Origin: an uncultured Vibrio sp.
GTDB lineage: Bacteria; Pseudomonadota; Gammaproteobacteria; Enterobacterales; Vibrionaceae
Direction of reading: 5' to 3'
Length of the DNA stretch: 64,000 bases
NCBI RefSeq assembly: GCF_963675395.1
Contig: NZ_OY776222.1
Span: 1,054,001-1,118,000, forward strand
The notes under the pieces were generated by a model. The model was not told the DNA's origin, did no database searches, and saw only the letters and a program-made list of their open reading frames with translations. Each line of letters opens with the position of its first letter. Positions within the stretch are counted from its first letter, which is position 1. Shown one piece after another: positions 27,465-37,231 of the stretch. Made by a program: the position numbers and the translations under genes.

Positions 27465-27746
27465 GTGGGATTCTTTTCTCGTTTATTTGGTGGCAGTGAG
27501 AAATCTGTCGAAGTGAAAACCGTAGAGCCAGTCGAATACAAAGGCTTCCAGATATACAAGGAAAGCATTGCAGAGGGTGGCCAATTTCGAATTGCAGGTC
27601 GAATAGAAAAAGAGTTTGATGGCGAGCTAAAGACGCATCGTTTCATTCGTTCAGACTTATTGGGTTCAGAAGAAGATGCTAACGAGCTGATGCTGAAAAA
27701 ATCGCAACTGTTCATTGATCAAATGGGTGACAAGATCTTCGATTAA
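27465..27746 (+). CDS. HlyU-family (PF10115-type) small protein
   Basis: 93 residues from GTG 27465, chosen because AAGGAGGT ends 3 nt before it and MGFFSRLFGG is the usual N-terminus; the frame is open further upstream. Body EPVEYKGFQIYKESIAEGGQFRIAGRIEKEFDGE matches the family that databases call HlyU. It lacks the winged helix of the true ArsR-type HlyU of V. cholerae, so the regulator label is uncertain. Short spacing to the ribosome-binding site is unusual. Confidence 0.75.
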   Translation: MGFFSRLFGGSEKSVEVKTVEPVEYKGFQIYKESIAEGGQFRIAGRIEKEFDGELKTHRFIRSDLLGSEEDANELMLKKSQLFIDQMGDKIFD

Positions 27747-27780
27747 CAAATCACTGTAATTTGATGCGAATCATCTTAAT

Positions 27781-27820
27781 AAGAGCCATTAGTATATATG
27801 CTGATGGCTCTTTCTTTTTT
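27781..27820 (+). terminator. Rho-independent terminator
   Basis: AAGAGCCAT/ATGGCTCTT stem, 14-nt loop and a T-rich tail after the HlyU-family gene. Confidence 0.8.
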
Positions 27821-28183
27821 TAAGGCATAAACAACTGTTAATTAAGGAGTTAGTGAGGCTCTGGTTGGACCTCCTGTCTTGGGGCAATGTTTTCCGAGCT
27901 TATCGAGTTCAAATAGAGGAAATTTGATTACTTAAGGTTATATGTAATGAAATTTTGTGTTTATATAACAAAACACTTGCAGTCACGGCACTCCTTAGAT
28001 ACAAAAAGAATATAACAGGGCTGTTGATCAGGGTATGACAGTGCAAATCGGTGGGCCCAGACATCGGTGTTTTATTTGCATTTATCTTGTGTAGTTAAAC
28101 AGAAAGAAATAAAAAAGAATTAGAGTAGAGCACGGCTCTTAATTGGGACTAGTTAATAGATATGTATACAAGGAGTATGCGTT
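27821..28183. other. Leader region of pntAB
   Basis: No gene seen. An AAGGAG at 28170-28175 serves the TTG start of pntA. No operator or riboswitch was recognised. Confidence 0.4.
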
Positions 28184-29740
28184 TTGCAAATCGGTGTACC
28201 TAGAGAGATACTCGCGGGTGAATCGCGAGTAGCTGCATCACCAAAGTCGGTTGAGCAGTTAATTAAGTTGGGGTTCGATGTCGCAATCGAATCTCAGGCG
28301 GGGGTGCTAGCGAGTTTCGATGATGCCGCTTATGAAGCTGCAGGGGCGAAAATCGTTTCTAGTGACGAAGTTTGGACATCAGGTCTTATTCTGAAAGTAA
28401 ATGCGCCACTCGTAGATGAGGAAAAAGGCATCGACGAAATTGCATTACTACAAGATGGTGCAACTCTGATTAGCTTTATTTGGCCTGCGCAAAATGCAGA
28501 GCTAATGGAGCAGCTTTCAAGTAAGAACATTAACGTTCTAGCGATGGATTCCGTTCCTCGTATTTCTCGTGCTCAAGCATTAGATGCACTTTCTTCAATG
28601 GCTAATATTGCGGGCTACCGTGCAGTGGTTGAGGCTGCTCACGAGTTTGGCCGTTTCTTCACAGGTCAAATTACAGCAGCAGGTAAAGTTCCACCTGCTA
28701 AAGTTCTCGTTGCTGGTGCTGGTGTTGCGGGTTTGGCCGCGATTGGTGCAGCGGGTAGTCTTGGGGCGATTGTACGTTCATTTGACGTTCGTCCTGAAGT
28801 AAAAGAGCAAGTTGAATCGATGGGCGCTGAATTCTTGACAGTCGACTATCAAGAGAATTCAGGCTCAGGCGACGGCTACGCAAAAGAAATGTCAGATGAA
28901 TTCAACAAGAAGGCGGCTGAGCTATATGCTGAGCAAGCAAAAGACGTTGATATCATTATCACCACGGCATTGATTCCTGGCAAACCAGCACCGAAGCTGA
29001 TCACCAAAGAAATGGTCGACAGCATGAAAGCGGGTAGCGTAATTGTTGATTTAGCGGCAGCAAACGGCGGTAACTGCGAATACACAGTAAAAGACCAAGT
29101 GATTACCACAAGCAACGGCGTAAAAATTGTTGGTTACACTGACATGGTAGGTCGTTTGCCAACGCAATCTTCTCAGCTTTACGCAACAAACCTTGTGAAC
29201 CTTCTTAAACTTCTTTGCAAAGAGAAAGACGGCAACATTGATATCGATTTTGAAGACGTGGTACTTCGCGGTGTAACTGTTGTTAAAGAAGGCGAAATCA
29301 CTTGGCCTGCGCCACCTATTCAAGTCTCTGCTCAACCTCAGGTTAAGCAAGAGCCTGTGGCTAAAAAAGAACCAAAAGTTGAAGAGCCAACTTCTCCTAC
29401 GAAAAAGCTGGTGGGTTTAGCCGTTGGTGTTGGTGCTTTTGCATGGATTGCGTCGGTTGCGCCTGCTGCGTTCCTTTCGCACTTTACGGTATTCGTTTTA
29501 GCGTGTGTTGTAGGTTACTACGTTGTTTGGAACGTGACGCATGCGCTGCACACGCCGCTGATGTCGGTAACTAACGCTATCTCGGGCATTATTGTTGTGG
29601 GTGCGTTACTGCAAATTGGACAAGGTAATGGCGTTGTATCCTTCCTTTCGTTCATCGCCGTGTTGATCGCAAGTATCAACATATTCGGTGGTTTCACCGT
29701 CACCAAGCGTATGCTTGAAATGTTCCGTAAAGATAAATAA
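28184..29740 (+). CDS. pntA: NAD(P) transhydrogenase, alpha subunit
   Basis: 518 residues from a TTG start ([22 protein letters not shown]) with AAGGAG 8-9 nt upstream. NAD(H)-binding domain I with the [26 protein letters not shown]ossmann motif at about residue 175, then four membrane helices from about residue 405. Uses the proton gradient to drive hydride transfer from NADH to NADP. A rare-start codon may limit expression. Confidence 0.97.
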   Translation: MQIGVPREILAGESRVAASPKSVEQLIKLGFDVAIESQAGVLASFDDAAYEAAGAKIVSSDEVWTSGLILKVNAPLVDEEKGIDEIALLQDGATLISFIWPAQNAELMEQLSSKNINVLAMDSVPRISRAQALDALSSMANIAGYRAVVEAAHEFGRFFTGQITAAGKVPPAKVLVAGAGVAGLAAIGAAGSLGAIVRSFDVRPEVKEQVESMGAEFLTVDYQENSGSGDGYAKEMSDEFNKKAAELYAEQAKDVDIIITTALIPGKPAPKLITKEMVDSMKAGSVIVDLAAANGGNCEYTVKDQVITTSNGVKIVGYTDMVGRLPTQSSQLYATNLVNLLKLLCKEKDGNIDIDFEDVVLRGVTVVKEGEITWPAPPIQVSAQPQVKQEPVAKKEPKVEEPTSPTKKLVGLAVGVGAFAWIASVAPAAFLSHFTVFVLACVVGYYVVWNVTHALHTPLMSVTNAISGIIVVGALLQIGQGNGVVSFLSFIAVLIASINIFGGFTVTKRMLEMFRKDK

Positions 29741-29749
29741 GGGGTTACA

Positions 29750-31126
29750 ATGTCTGCAGGATTAGTACAAGCAGCTTACATTGTTGCTGCATTATTTTTC
29801 ATCATGAGTTTAGCGGGGCTTTCTAAGCAAGAGTCTGCGCGAAATGGTAACTACTACGGCATCGCAGGTATGACGATCGCGCTGATCGCAACGATCTTTA
29901 GCCCGGATGCTCAAGGTTTTGGCTGGATCATTATCGCGATGGCGATCGGTGGTGCGATCGGTATTTTCTACGCTAAGAAAGTAGAAATGACCGAAATGCC
30001 AGAACTGGTTGCGATTCTTCATAGCTTCGTAGGTCTGGCTGCGGTTTTGGTTGGTTATAACAGCTACCTGGACGCACCTGAAGCGGCAACGCACGCTGAA
30101 CACGTTATTCACCTTGTGGAAGTATTCCTTGGTGTGTTTATCGGTGCAGTGACGTTTACTGGTTCTATCGTTGCATTTGGTAAGTTACGTGGTGTGATTT
30201 CTTCTTCGCCGCTTAACCTTCCTCATAAGCATAAAATGAACCTGGCTGCGATTGTTGTGTCTACGCTTCTTATGCTCTACTTCGTAAAAGCAGACGGCAG
30301 TATGTTCGCGCTTATCGTAATGACGCTGATTGCATTCGCATTTGGTTACCATTTGGTAGCATCAATCGGTGGTGCGGATATGCCAGTCGTTGTTTCAATG
30401 TTGAACTCCTACTCTGGTTGGGCAGCAGCAGCAGCAGGTTTCATGCTAGCAAACGACCTATTGATTGTAACTGGTGCGTTGGTTGGTTCTTCAGGTGCTA
30501 TTCTGTCTTACATCATGTGTAAAGCGATGAACCGCTCTTTCATCAGTGTAATTGCTGGTGGATTTGGTCAGGAGATCGTTATTTCTAGTGATGCAGAACA
30601 GGGCGAGCACCGTGAAACTAATGCGGAAGAAGTGGCTGAAATGCTGAAAAACTCAAAATCAGTCATTATCACTCCGGGATACGGTATGGCGGTAGCGCAA
30701 GCTCAATACCCTGTTCATGAAATCACAGATGCACTTCGCTCACAAGGCATTGAAGTCCGTTTTGGCATTCACCCTGTCGCGGGTCGACTTCCTGGTCATA
30801 TGAACGTGTTGCTGGCCGAAGCAAAAGTTCCTTATGATATCGTTCTTGAAATGGACGAAATTAATGATGACTTTGCTGAAACCGATACGGTACTTGTTAT
30901 TGGTGCTAACGATACGGTTAACCCAGCAGCTCTAGAAGATCCGAATAGTCCAATTGCAGGTATGCCTGTACTGGAAGTTTGGAACGCTAAAAACGTAGTT
31001 GTATTTAAGCGTTCAATGAATACCGGTTACGCTGGTGTACAAAACCCATTGTTCTTTAAAGAAAACACGTCAATGCTATTTGGCGATGCTAAAGAAAGCG
31101 TGGAGAACATTTTTAAAGCGTTGTAA
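29750..31126 (+). CDS. pntB: NAD(P) transhydrogenase, beta subunit
   Basis: 458 residues, 9 bp after pntA. Eight to nine membrane helices with the conserved His and Asn of the proton channel, then the NADP(H)-binding domain III with [19 protein letters not shown] at about residue 310 and [28 protein letters not shown] near the end. Forms the tetrameric complex with PntA in the inner membrane. Confidence 0.97.
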   Translation: MSAGLVQAAYIVAALFFIMSLAGLSKQESARNGNYYGIAGMTIALIATIFSPDAQGFGWIIIAMAIGGAIGIFYAKKVEMTEMPELVAILHSFVGLAAVLVGYNSYLDAPEAATHAEHVIHLVEVFLGVFIGAVTFTGSIVAFGKLRGVISSSPLNLPHKHKMNLAAIVVSTLLMLYFVKADGSMFALIVMTLIAFAFGYHLVASIGGADMPVVVSMLNSYSGWAAAAAGFMLANDLLIVTGALVGSSGAILSYIMCKAMNRSFISVIAGGFGQEIVISSDAEQGEHRETNAEEVAEMLKNSKSVIITPGYGMAVAQAQYPVHEITDALRSQGIEVRFGIHPVAGRLPGHMNVLLAEAKVPYDIVLEMDEINDDFAETDTVLVIGANDTVNPAALEDPNSPIAGMPVLEVWNAKNVVVFKRSMNTGYAGVQNPLFFKENTSMLFGDAKESVENIFKAL

Positions 31127-31150
31127 TCACAAACTGCTTTAAAGTTACTC

Positions 31151-31177
31151 AGGGTCAGCAATTGCTGGCCCTTTTTT
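31151..31177 (+). terminator. Rho-independent terminator after pntB
   Basis: AGGGTCAGCA/TGCTGGCCCT stem with a G-T wobble, very short loop and six T. Confidence 0.85.
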
Positions 31178-31282
31178 GTTCTGGTTCAATGTTATAGTAA
31201 TGCAAATCCTGAAGTTACCTAATGTCAATTGATTCTAGATTGTTGTATAGTTTGGCGTAATTTAATAAGTAACGGTAACAGT

Positions 31283-32737
31283 TTGATTAACAAGATTTTG
31301 CTCGGTTTAGCTACTATCCTGCCGGTTTTTTCGGCAACGGCAGCAGCCGATTCATTACCAGAGAGAATAGATACGTTTACAGAGCTGTTTAACTATGAAG
31401 TAGCTCTTAAGTCGTATGATATTCGTATTCTGCAATCAAACTATCCAACCAAGTTACTTGCGCCTGACTCATTACTTCCGCAAACGTCAGACTACCCGCT
31501 AAAAGACATACAACAACTTTATAATTTAGATAAGACTTGTCGTGGTAAATTGCCTCTCAGCCCTTTGATTACTGAGCCACTCGTATTCACTCGGGCTATT
31601 TGTAAGGGCACTGAGCTTACACCGCGATGGTTTTCTCGTAGTGGGCTCATCCATCCAGGAGGGGGGACCTACGCTGCTCGATATGTAGATAAGCATCCAG
31701 AACTTAGACCGAAGCTCGCTCAATACATGCATATTAAAGAGCGTGGCAACGAAGAGGGCGATGAGTTACTCGAAAGCTTACAAAATATGAACGACGACGC
31801 CATAAATGCGCTGATCGCCGGAGCGAGTATGTTCATTGAAGGGAGTGAACTTTGGTTACGCCGAGGGGATCGCTATTTTGTGTTTGAAAAAGAATTATGG
31901 CAAGAAAACGTCGCGAATGCCGGTTTGTCCTATTCATTGGCGTCAGAAAATAAAAGCTGTTTCGTAAAACGAGGCAATATTTGCTGGGATGTAGAAGATC
32001 ATTCACAAATTCTTCGTATCAGCATGATTGTTCTGGTCATCGCGAACATACTTCTTGTTATCGGCTGGGCGGTGTATCGTTGGAACAGTAAACGTGAAGA
32101 ATTACGTAGCCGTATGCTGGTACTGCAAATTTTGACTCATGAATTGAGAACGCCAATAGCGTCCCTGTCCATGACCGTTGAAGGGTTTCGTCGAGAGTTT
32201 GAGCACTTACCAGAAAGTGTATATGACGAATTCCGTAGGCTGTGCGAAGATACACGAAGATTACGTCAGTTGGCGGAGGCAAGTAAGGATTATTTGCAGT
32301 CTGATAACCAAATGCTTGCAACAGACTGGGTTCCATCTGTTGTTGAATGGCTAGAATTTAAGATTGAAGAAGAATTTGATAACGCTGTACTTCTCAACAT
32401 AAACGAAGATGTGGCTGCTAAAGTTAACGTGTATTGGCTTGGAACTTGTATTGATAACTTGCTTCGTAATGCACTTAAGTATGGCGTTCCACCGGTTGAG
32501 CTGAACGTTCAAACGAGTGAAGATAAAATCGTTTTCCAAGTCCGTGATGCCGGTGACTTAACCGCAAAAGACTGGACAAATTTGAAGAAACCGTTCGTAA
32601 GTAAGAGCGGTTTAGGGCTTGGACTAACAATCGTTGAATCTATGGTAGGCCGCATGGGCGGAAAAATGTCCCTTATAGGACCACCTACAACCTTTATATT
32701 GGAGATACCTTGTGAAACAGACACTGCTTCTCGTTGA
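31283..32737 (+). CDS. vxrA: Sensor histidine kinase VxrA (WigK)
   Basis: About 484 residues from a TTG at 31283, with an alternative TTG at 31229; neither has a strong ribosome-binding site. A signal peptide (INKILLGLATILPVFSATAAA) leads to a periplasmic DUF3404 sensor of about 220 residues, one membrane helix (ISMIVLVIANILLVIGWAVY), a DHp with phospho-His in LTHELRTPIASLS, and an HATPase domain with DNLLRNALKYG and SGLGLGLTIVES. In V. cholerae it senses cell-wall damage and controls cell-wall synthesis, T6SS, biofilm and other functions through VxrB. It overlaps vxrB by 26 bp. Confidence 0.93.
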   Translation: MINKILLGLATILPVFSATAAADSLPERIDTFTELFNYEVALKSYDIRILQSNYPTKLLAPDSLLPQTSDYPLKDIQQLYNLDKTCRGKLPLSPLITEPLVFTRAICKGTELTPRWFSRSGLIHPGGGTYAARYVDKHPELRPKLAQYMHIKERGNEEGDELLESLQNMNDDAINALIAGASMFIEGSELWLRRGDRYFVFEKELWQENVANAGLSYSLASENKSCFVKRGNICWDVEDHSQILRISMIVLVIANILLVIGWAVYRWNSKREELRSRMLVLQILTHELRTPIASLSMTVEGFRREFEHLPESVYDEFRRLCEDTRRLRQLAEASKDYLQSDNQMLATDWVPSVVEWLEFKIEEEFDNAVLLNINEDVAAKVNVYWLGTCIDNLLRNALKYGVPPVELNVQTSEDKIVFQVRDAGDLTAKDWTNLKKPFVSKSGLGLGLTIVESMVGRMGGKMSLIGPPTTFILEIPCETDTASR

Positions 32738-33380
32738 GGACGATAAAAACTTGGCTGATGGCCTGTTAGTAAGCCTGGAACAAGCAGGATATGAGTGTTT
32801 ACATGTGGAGCGTATTGCGGACGTTGAATCGCAATGGAAGAAAGCCGATTTAGTGATTCTCGATCGCCAGTTACCTGACGGTGACTCTGTACAACATCTT
32901 CCTGAATGGAAAAATATCAAGGATGTTCCAGTAATTCTGCTGACGGCCCTTGTGACAGTAAAAGACAAAGTGGCGGGATTGGATTCAGGTGCAAACGACT
33001 ACTTGACTAAACCTTTTGCAGAGGCAGAGTTGTTTGCGCGTATTCGTGCACAATTGCGTGCTCCAGATTCCGCAGAACAAGATGGTGCAAGTTCAGACAA
33101 AGTAATCACCAAGGATTTGGAAATTGACCGCGCGACTCGTGAAGTCCTGTTCAAAGACGAGTTGATTACTCTAACGCGAACAGAGTTCGATCTACTACTG
33201 TTCTTAGCATCTAATCTAGGTCGCGTATTTACTCGAGATGAGTTACTTGATCATGTTTGGGGTTACAATCACTTCCCAACGACACGAACTGTCGACACTC
33301 ACGTACTTCAGCTACGCCAGAAACTACCTGGTTTAGAAATAGAGACACTTCGTGGTGTCGGTTACAAAATGAAAGCCTAA
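32712..33380 (+). CDS. vxrB: Response regulator VxrB (WigR), OmpR family
   Basis: 222 residues from GTG 32712, with GGAG 7 nt upstream inside vxrA. Receiver domain with DD pair (LLVEDDKN), phospho-Asp in VILDRQLPDGD and Lys in YLTKPFAE, then a winged helix of the OmpR/PhoB type (TRTEFDLLLFLASNLGRVFTRDELLDHVWGY...TRTVDTHVLQLRQKL). It activates cell-wall and virulence genes in V. cholerae. Confidence 0.95.
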   Translation: MKQTLLLVEDDKNLADGLLVSLEQAGYECLHVERIADVESQWKKADLVILDRQLPDGDSVQHLPEWKNIKDVPVILLTALVTVKDKVAGLDSGANDYLTKPFAEAELFARIRAQLRAPDSAEQDGASSDKVITKDLEIDRATREVLFKDELITLTRTEFDLLLFLASNLGRVFTRDELLDHVWGYNHFPTTRTVDTHVLQLRQKLPGLEIETLRGVGYKMKA

Positions 33381-33385
33381 GAATA

Positions 33386-34267
33386 ATGAAAATACTACTC
33401 CCTGTAGTTTTGTCATTAGTGTTAGTGAAACCAGTCCAAGCGATGGACTGGTTTCGAACTAATACGCCTCTGACTCAGGCTCATCAACACCTGCTTGAAG
33501 ATGATCTTTCAGGGATGTTCAATACATTAGTTGAACTATGGCAGACAGAACCCAGCCGTGATTTAACCTCACACTTAAACGATCTGCTTGGTCAGTCTCT
33601 GACTAAGGATTGCGGAAAGTCGCTGACGACCGTCACTTTGCCAGCCTGGATAAGTGGTGTTAACGTCATACGCCAAACAATTCAAAGTCCTGGGCGGGAT
33701 ACGTTCCGTTTAGTTGTTAAGGTAAGAGCAACCACTGAAGTGGAACAGATCACATTCAAACGTTGGGTAGATAGCTCGATTTCGGCAGACAGTTCATTTG
33801 CGATAGAAGAAACATCGCAGGGAGCTGAAATCGCGAATGAGCGTAGTTTTCTCAAACGCTATAACTTAACTGGTCAGCTGGAATCTGGATTATATCATTT
33901 AACGGTAGTCGCCAAAGATAAATCTACATATCGGACTTGGGTTATCTTGGGAGACTCCAACTCAAGTCAGTACGTTCGCTGGACTTCTAAAGAAAATTGG
34001 AAAGTTGAAAAGAGCGCACTGAGAAATCCGCATTGTCCATTGCCTCAGCTTGAAGTAGGGCTTTATGACTACATCGAAGGTCAGTATGAACAAATGTGGA
34101 AAAAAACCTATGAGTCGAATTATCCTGAGTCACTAGAACTCGCTGGTGTACCAAATGATCGTTACGTTCTCGCAGTCAGTATCAACAGTCGCCGTTGGCA
34201 AGGTGACATCATTGTTGAGCAAGCTCAAACAATAAGTCGTACTTATGACCTGTCGCAAGAAGAATAA
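33386..34267 (+). CDS. vxrC: VxrC, periplasmic DUF2861-family protein
   Basis: 293 residues from MKILLPVVLSLVLVKPVQA, a signal peptide, 5 bp after vxrB. The mature part begins MDWFRTNTPLTQAHQHLLEDD, characteristic of DUF2861 proteins that follow VxrB in Vibrio. Beta-rich C-terminal half. Function unknown; presumed to modulate signalling in the periplasm. Confidence 0.88.
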   Translation: MKILLPVVLSLVLVKPVQAMDWFRTNTPLTQAHQHLLEDDLSGMFNTLVELWQTEPSRDLTSHLNDLLGQSLTKDCGKSLTTVTLPAWISGVNVIRQTIQSPGRDTFRLVVKVRATTEVEQITFKRWVDSSISADSSFAIEETSQGAEIANERSFLKRYNLTGQLESGLYHLTVVAKDKSTYRTWVILGDSNSSQYVRWTSKENWKVEKSALRNPHCPLPQLEVGLYDYIEGQYEQMWKKTYESNYPESLELAGVPNDRYVLAVSINSRRWQGDIIVEQAQTISRTYDLSQEE

Positions 34268-34326
34268 CTAAAGAAATTACATTTGTGCCGATATAAGTTC
34301 AGGAAGAACAAAATCACAAGTGTAGT

Positions 34327-35454
34327 ATGAAAACTCAATCCAGAATATTATCAACCGTTATTACCGCATCTCTGTTTTCCAATGTAGCTTCTGCTGCCAC
34401 TTACGCTATTGAAGCTCGTAGTGATGCGATGGGCGGTGTTGGCACCGTATCTGCCAGTTACCTTACCGCGCCATTTTTTAACCCAGCTTTAGCTGCAATT
34501 TATCGCCGCAATGATGATGCGGGTATAATTGTGCCTAGCTTTGGGTTTAGCTTTGATGATCAATACGAGCTGATTGATGAAATTGACCGAATCAGTAAGC
34601 TCAATGATAGTACTGAAATTGAAAATGCGTTGGACGCTCTTGCCGTTGATAATCAAAAATTAAACTTCGATCTTGGCGGTGTCGTTGCTGTTGGTATCCC
34701 CAACAAATTTCTATCAGCAACGGTTTACGGAAAATTATACACAGAATCTTTCGTCCAACCACATATCGATACGTCTGGAGCAGAGCCGCTAGATAAAAGT
34801 TATGTGCAAGGTGTAAGTATTGGCGTCGCAGAAGCTGGTGTTTCATTAGCCAAATACACCAACTACATGGGGCAACACCTTTCTGTAGGTATCACACCGA
34901 AACTACAACGTATTTATACCTATTCATACGCGACGAGCTTTAACAACTTTGATGCAGCTGAATTACGTGAAAATGAAACAGCGGAAACCATGTTCAACTT
35001 GGATGCGGGCGGACTTTGGTTTTTTGGACCGTACCGTTTAGGCATTGCGGCAAAAAACTTAATCGGAAGAGATGTAGATACTAAATCGTTCCAGTATGAC
35101 GGTGATCCTATCCAGTCTTATGAATATAGCATGAGACCGATTTACACCATTGGTGCAGGCATCGTTGCAGATTATTTTACTATGAGTGTCGACTACGACT
35201 TAAATGAAGAAAAACGCTTTTCAGCATTTGATGACAACACGCAAATGATTCGCGCAGGGGTTGAATTTGATATTTTACGGCAAATGGCGCTTAGAGCGGG
35301 GTATATGAAGAACTTAGCTCGAAGTAATGACGACGGAACGATCACAGCGGGAGTAGGGCTGTCGCCACTAAACTTATTTGAACTCGATGTCGCTGCTCGT
35401 TATACCAATGAAAACGCAATGGGAGCGTCAATTAATTTCCTTGCGACCTATTAA
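34327..35454 (+). CDS. vxrD: VxrD, TraF-like outer-membrane/beta-barrel protein
   Basis: 375 residues. Signal peptide ends SNVASAATYA. The ARSDAMGGVGTVSASYLTAPFFNPALA block, followed by repeated beta strands (GIAAKNLIG, MALRAGYMKNLARS, GASINFLATY), is typical of the family annotated as conjugal transfer TraF in Vibrio and of FadL/PorV-like barrels. It is the fourth gene of the vxr operon in V. cholerae order. Conjugation is not implied. Confidence 0.85.
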   Translation: MKTQSRILSTVITASLFSNVASAATYAIEARSDAMGGVGTVSASYLTAPFFNPALAAIYRRNDDAGIIVPSFGFSFDDQYELIDEIDRISKLNDSTEIENALDALAVDNQKLNFDLGGVVAVGIPNKFLSATVYGKLYTESFVQPHIDTSGAEPLDKSYVQGVSIGVAEAGVSLAKYTNYMGQHLSVGITPKLQRIYTYSYATSFNNFDAAELRENETAETMFNLDAGGLWFFGPYRLGIAAKNLIGRDVDTKSFQYDGDPIQSYEYSMRPIYTIGAGIVADYFTMSVDYDLNEEKRFSAFDDNTQMIRAGVEFDILRQMALRAGYMKNLARSNDDGTITAGVGLSPLNLFELDVAARYTNENAMGASINFLATY

Positions 35455-35470
35455 GCGAATGGTTATAGTC

Positions 35471-35497
35471 AGCTCCTCAAAATGAGGAGCTTTTTTT
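35471..35497 (+). terminator. Intrinsic terminator abutting and masking the vxrE start
   Basis: A 9-bp perfect stem AGCTCCTCA/TGAGGAGCT with a 3-nt loop is followed by T up to 35497, and the ATG of the next gene is at 35498. The 3' arm contains GAGGAG (35484-35489), the only ribosome-binding site for that gene, so the hairpin would both terminate transcription and hide the site. Confidence 0.88.
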
Positions 35498-35656
35498 ATG
35501 TTTGATGATCTACCCCCTCTATCCCATGAAGCACAACAGCAAGCCGTAGAAAAGATTCAAGAGTTAATGTCCCACGGCACAAGTACGGCTGAAGCAATAA
35601 AAATTGTTGCTGAGCAGATCCGCGCTGAATACGCAGAGAAACAGCAACAAAGCTAA
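35498..35656 (+). CDS. vxrE: VxrE, YoaH/UPF0181 family small protein
   Basis: 52 residues, [27 protein letters not shown] followed by [17 protein letters not shown]. This is the YoaH family, found as the last gene of the vxr operon. Its start codon directly follows the terminator T-run and its ribosome-binding site lies in the hairpin. Cytoplasmic; role unknown. The gene is below common length cut-offs, so it is easily missed. Confidence 0.9.
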   Translation: MFDDLPPLSHEAQQQAVEKIQELMSHGTSTAEAIKIVAEQIRAEYAEKQQQS

Positions 35657-35680
35657 CAATCAAGTAAAAGAGAAACCAAG

Positions 35681-35711
35681 AAGCAGGGCACTGAAATGCT
35701 CTGCTTTTTTT
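35681..35711 (+). terminator. Rho-independent terminator after vxrE
   Basis: AAGCAG/CTGCTT outer stem with an inner GCA/TGC pairing and seven T. Confidence 0.75.
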
Positions 35712-35752
35712 GTGCCTGGCGTATTAGCAAGACGCTAGGGCGCGAAAGATTC

Positions 35753-35765
35753 GTGACATTGTCAC
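35753..35765. promoter_or_regulatory. matS site (MatP binding)
   Basis: GTGACATTGTCAC is a perfect matS consensus match in the intergenic region after vxrE, 3.7 kb left of dif. Confidence 0.88.
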
Positions 35766-35921
35766 TCAGAATAAACCACAAATGAGCAGATAACATAAAA
35801 CCCAAAGCTATAAATGTCAGGTAAAATTTTACCAATCTAATTTTAATAAGGATGTCTAGGAAGTAAATAAGCCAATGACTAGCCAGTAAATATAAAATAT
35901 AATGTTTATTTACAATGAGTT

Positions 35922-36188
35922 ATGTTAGATGATTTATCTTTCGTGATCAAATTTTCTGATCTTGATGTAATTAACTTACACCAAGAAGAAAGCGACGATA
36001 ACCGAATAGTCATTTATGCTAAAATAATTATTTTGCTACGTTGTCACATTATTTTTGTCAGATTGAATGAGCGTAACTACAAAAGGTTTGTTAACAGTAA
36101 GCACTTGCTCTTTTTAGTGTGCCTAGCTTTCAATGAGGGGGACGTTCAAGTTGAAAAGATTAATGAAGATTTCGATATTTTGGAGTAA
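35922..36188 (+). CDS. Possible hypothetical protein
   Basis: An 88-codon frame begins ATG TTA GAT GAT with no good ribosome-binding site. Its composition (LDDLSFVIKFSDLDVINLH, then an Ile/Leu-rich stretch) is not clearly that of a known family. It fills an otherwise empty 600-bp gap between vxrE and the stress protein. It may be spurious. Confidence 0.3.
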   Translation: MLDDLSFVIKFSDLDVINLHQEESDDNRIVIYAKIIILLRCHIIFVRLNERNYKRFVNSKHLLFLVCLAFNEGDVQVEKINEDFDILE

Positions 36189-36216
36189 TGACTACTTTGA
36201 ATTGGCTTGATTGAAC

Positions 36217-36235
36217 TAGACTTAATCTAAGTCTA
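36217..36235. promoter_or_regulatory. Perfect inverted repeat upstream of the stress-protein gene
   Basis: TAGACTTA and TAAGTCTA are perfect complements separated by ATC. The dyad ends 24 bp before the start codon at 36260, the position expected for an operator. The protein that binds it is unknown. Confidence 0.55.
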
Positions 36236-36259
36236 TGAAAACTAATCGGGAGAAAAGTA

Positions 36260-36652
36260 ATGAGCTATAAGCATATATTAGTCGCGGTTGATTTATCTGA
36301 TTCTAGCAAAATGGTTATCGATAAAGCGATTAGTCAGGCAACAGATCCCAGCTGCAAGCTCTCTTTTGTGTACGTAGATGTCGATAGAGTTGTATTAGAA
36401 CCGAAAGAAGAACAGGAATACAACAGAAAGATAAAAGCGCTTGCATCGGAATGTAAGTATCCTGTTTCTGATACGATGGTTGTCATTGGTGATCTTCACA
36501 TTAAACTGAAAGGTATAGTCAAACAGGAGGGCATTGATTTAGTTGTTTGCGGTCATCATCACAACTTATTGAGTCGTTTTTTTTCCTCAGTGCCAAAACT
36601 CGCCAATGCAGTAGAAGCCGATTTATTGGTTGTGTACCTTCATGACCAATAA
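36260..36652 (+). CDS. Universal stress protein (UspA family)
   Basis: 130 residues. N-terminal HILVAVDLSDSSKMVIDKA and the ATP-type loop in the GHHHNLLSRFFSSVPKLANAVEADLLVV region. The G-x2-G-x9-G(S/T) loop is imperfect (GHHHNLLSRFFSS), suggesting UspA-like rather than strong ATP-binding function. GGGAG precedes the start. Its last codons are partly duplicated at 37232-37273. Confidence 0.88.
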   Translation: MSYKHILVAVDLSDSSKMVIDKAISQATDPSCKLSFVYVDVDRVVLEPKEEQEYNRKIKALASECKYPVSDTMVVIGDLHIKLKGIVKQEGIDLVVCGHHHNLLSRFFSSVPKLANAVEADLLVVYLHDQ

Positions 36653-36665
36653 CAAAGTCATAAAC

Positions 36666-36690
36666 GCCGAGCTAGGTAAGCTCGGCTCTT
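36666..36690 (+). terminator. Terminator hairpin after the stress-protein gene
   Basis: GCCGAGCT/AGCTCGGC stem with a 5-nt loop; the T tail is weak. Confidence 0.6.
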
Positions 36691-36727
36691 AAGTACTCGT
36701 ATTATAATTGCTTTCGCTATGGCGGAG

Positions 36728-36949
36728 CTAGCGAGAAATACTTGGTTTAATTCTGGTCTTTTTAGTTAAGATATCAGCCGATTCCGCATTTGACTCCATA
36801 TCAAAATGTACGTTGACTTGAACGCCTTCTCGTTCAAATGTCACATCATCAAAATCGGTCATCGCGATCTTAAATCCGTTTCTAGCAAAAAGGCCTGTAA
36901 CCATGGTCCGTTGTTTTATTTGTAGAGCTGACACTAATAGTTCATCCAT
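36728..36949 (-). CDS. Small protein of unknown function, copy A
   Basis: 73 residues: MDELLVSALQIKQRTMVTG, then RNGFKIAMTDFDDVTFEREG, then VQVNVHFDMESNAESADIL. AAGGAG lies 5-10 nt before the ATG, so it is a real gene. 57 of its first 61 residues equal those of copy B at 37339-37548; the C-termini differ. No family was recognised. No signal peptide. It is convergent with the stress-protein gene and close to dif. Confidence 0.72.
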   Translation of the reverse strand: MDELLVSALQIKQRTMVTGLFARNGFKIAMTDFDDVTFEREGVQVNVHFDMESNAESADILTKKTRIKPSISR

Positions 36950-37231
36950 GGTAATTCTCCTTATGAGTTGTGGGGGAATCCAACAAACATAGCTCTTATT
37001 TAATATGAAAGCAATTTAATAAATTTCTATGACAAACCGGTTTCGAGCGCATACTCTTCAAGTATCTTCGAGCGTCTTAAAACGACCCTTTATTTATTAA
37101 TAGCTTAATAGTATATGGCATTTTATGTGACATAAACCAAGCTATCGCTCGTGTCGGATCTTAGGATAGACATTAATTGTTACAAATTGTCGAACTTTGC
37201 ATGACGCAATAAACAAGAAACTGACAAAGGA
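36950..37231. other. Intergenic segment between duplicated modules
   Basis: AT-rich sequence with no gene seen. The unit following it begins at 37232 with a remnant of the stress-protein 3' end. Confidence 0.4.

Noticed and set aside
27257..27499. 80-codon frame before the HlyU-family gene
   Set aside because: Thr-rich, no ribosome-binding site, and overlaps the gene in another frame.
34327..35454. Conjugation function for the TraF-like gene
   Set aside because: The database name is inherited; operon position in vxr and barrel features argue against conjugation.
35653..35835. 60-codon minus-strand frame after vxrE
   Set aside because: It overlaps the terminator and the matS site and lacks a ribosome-binding site.
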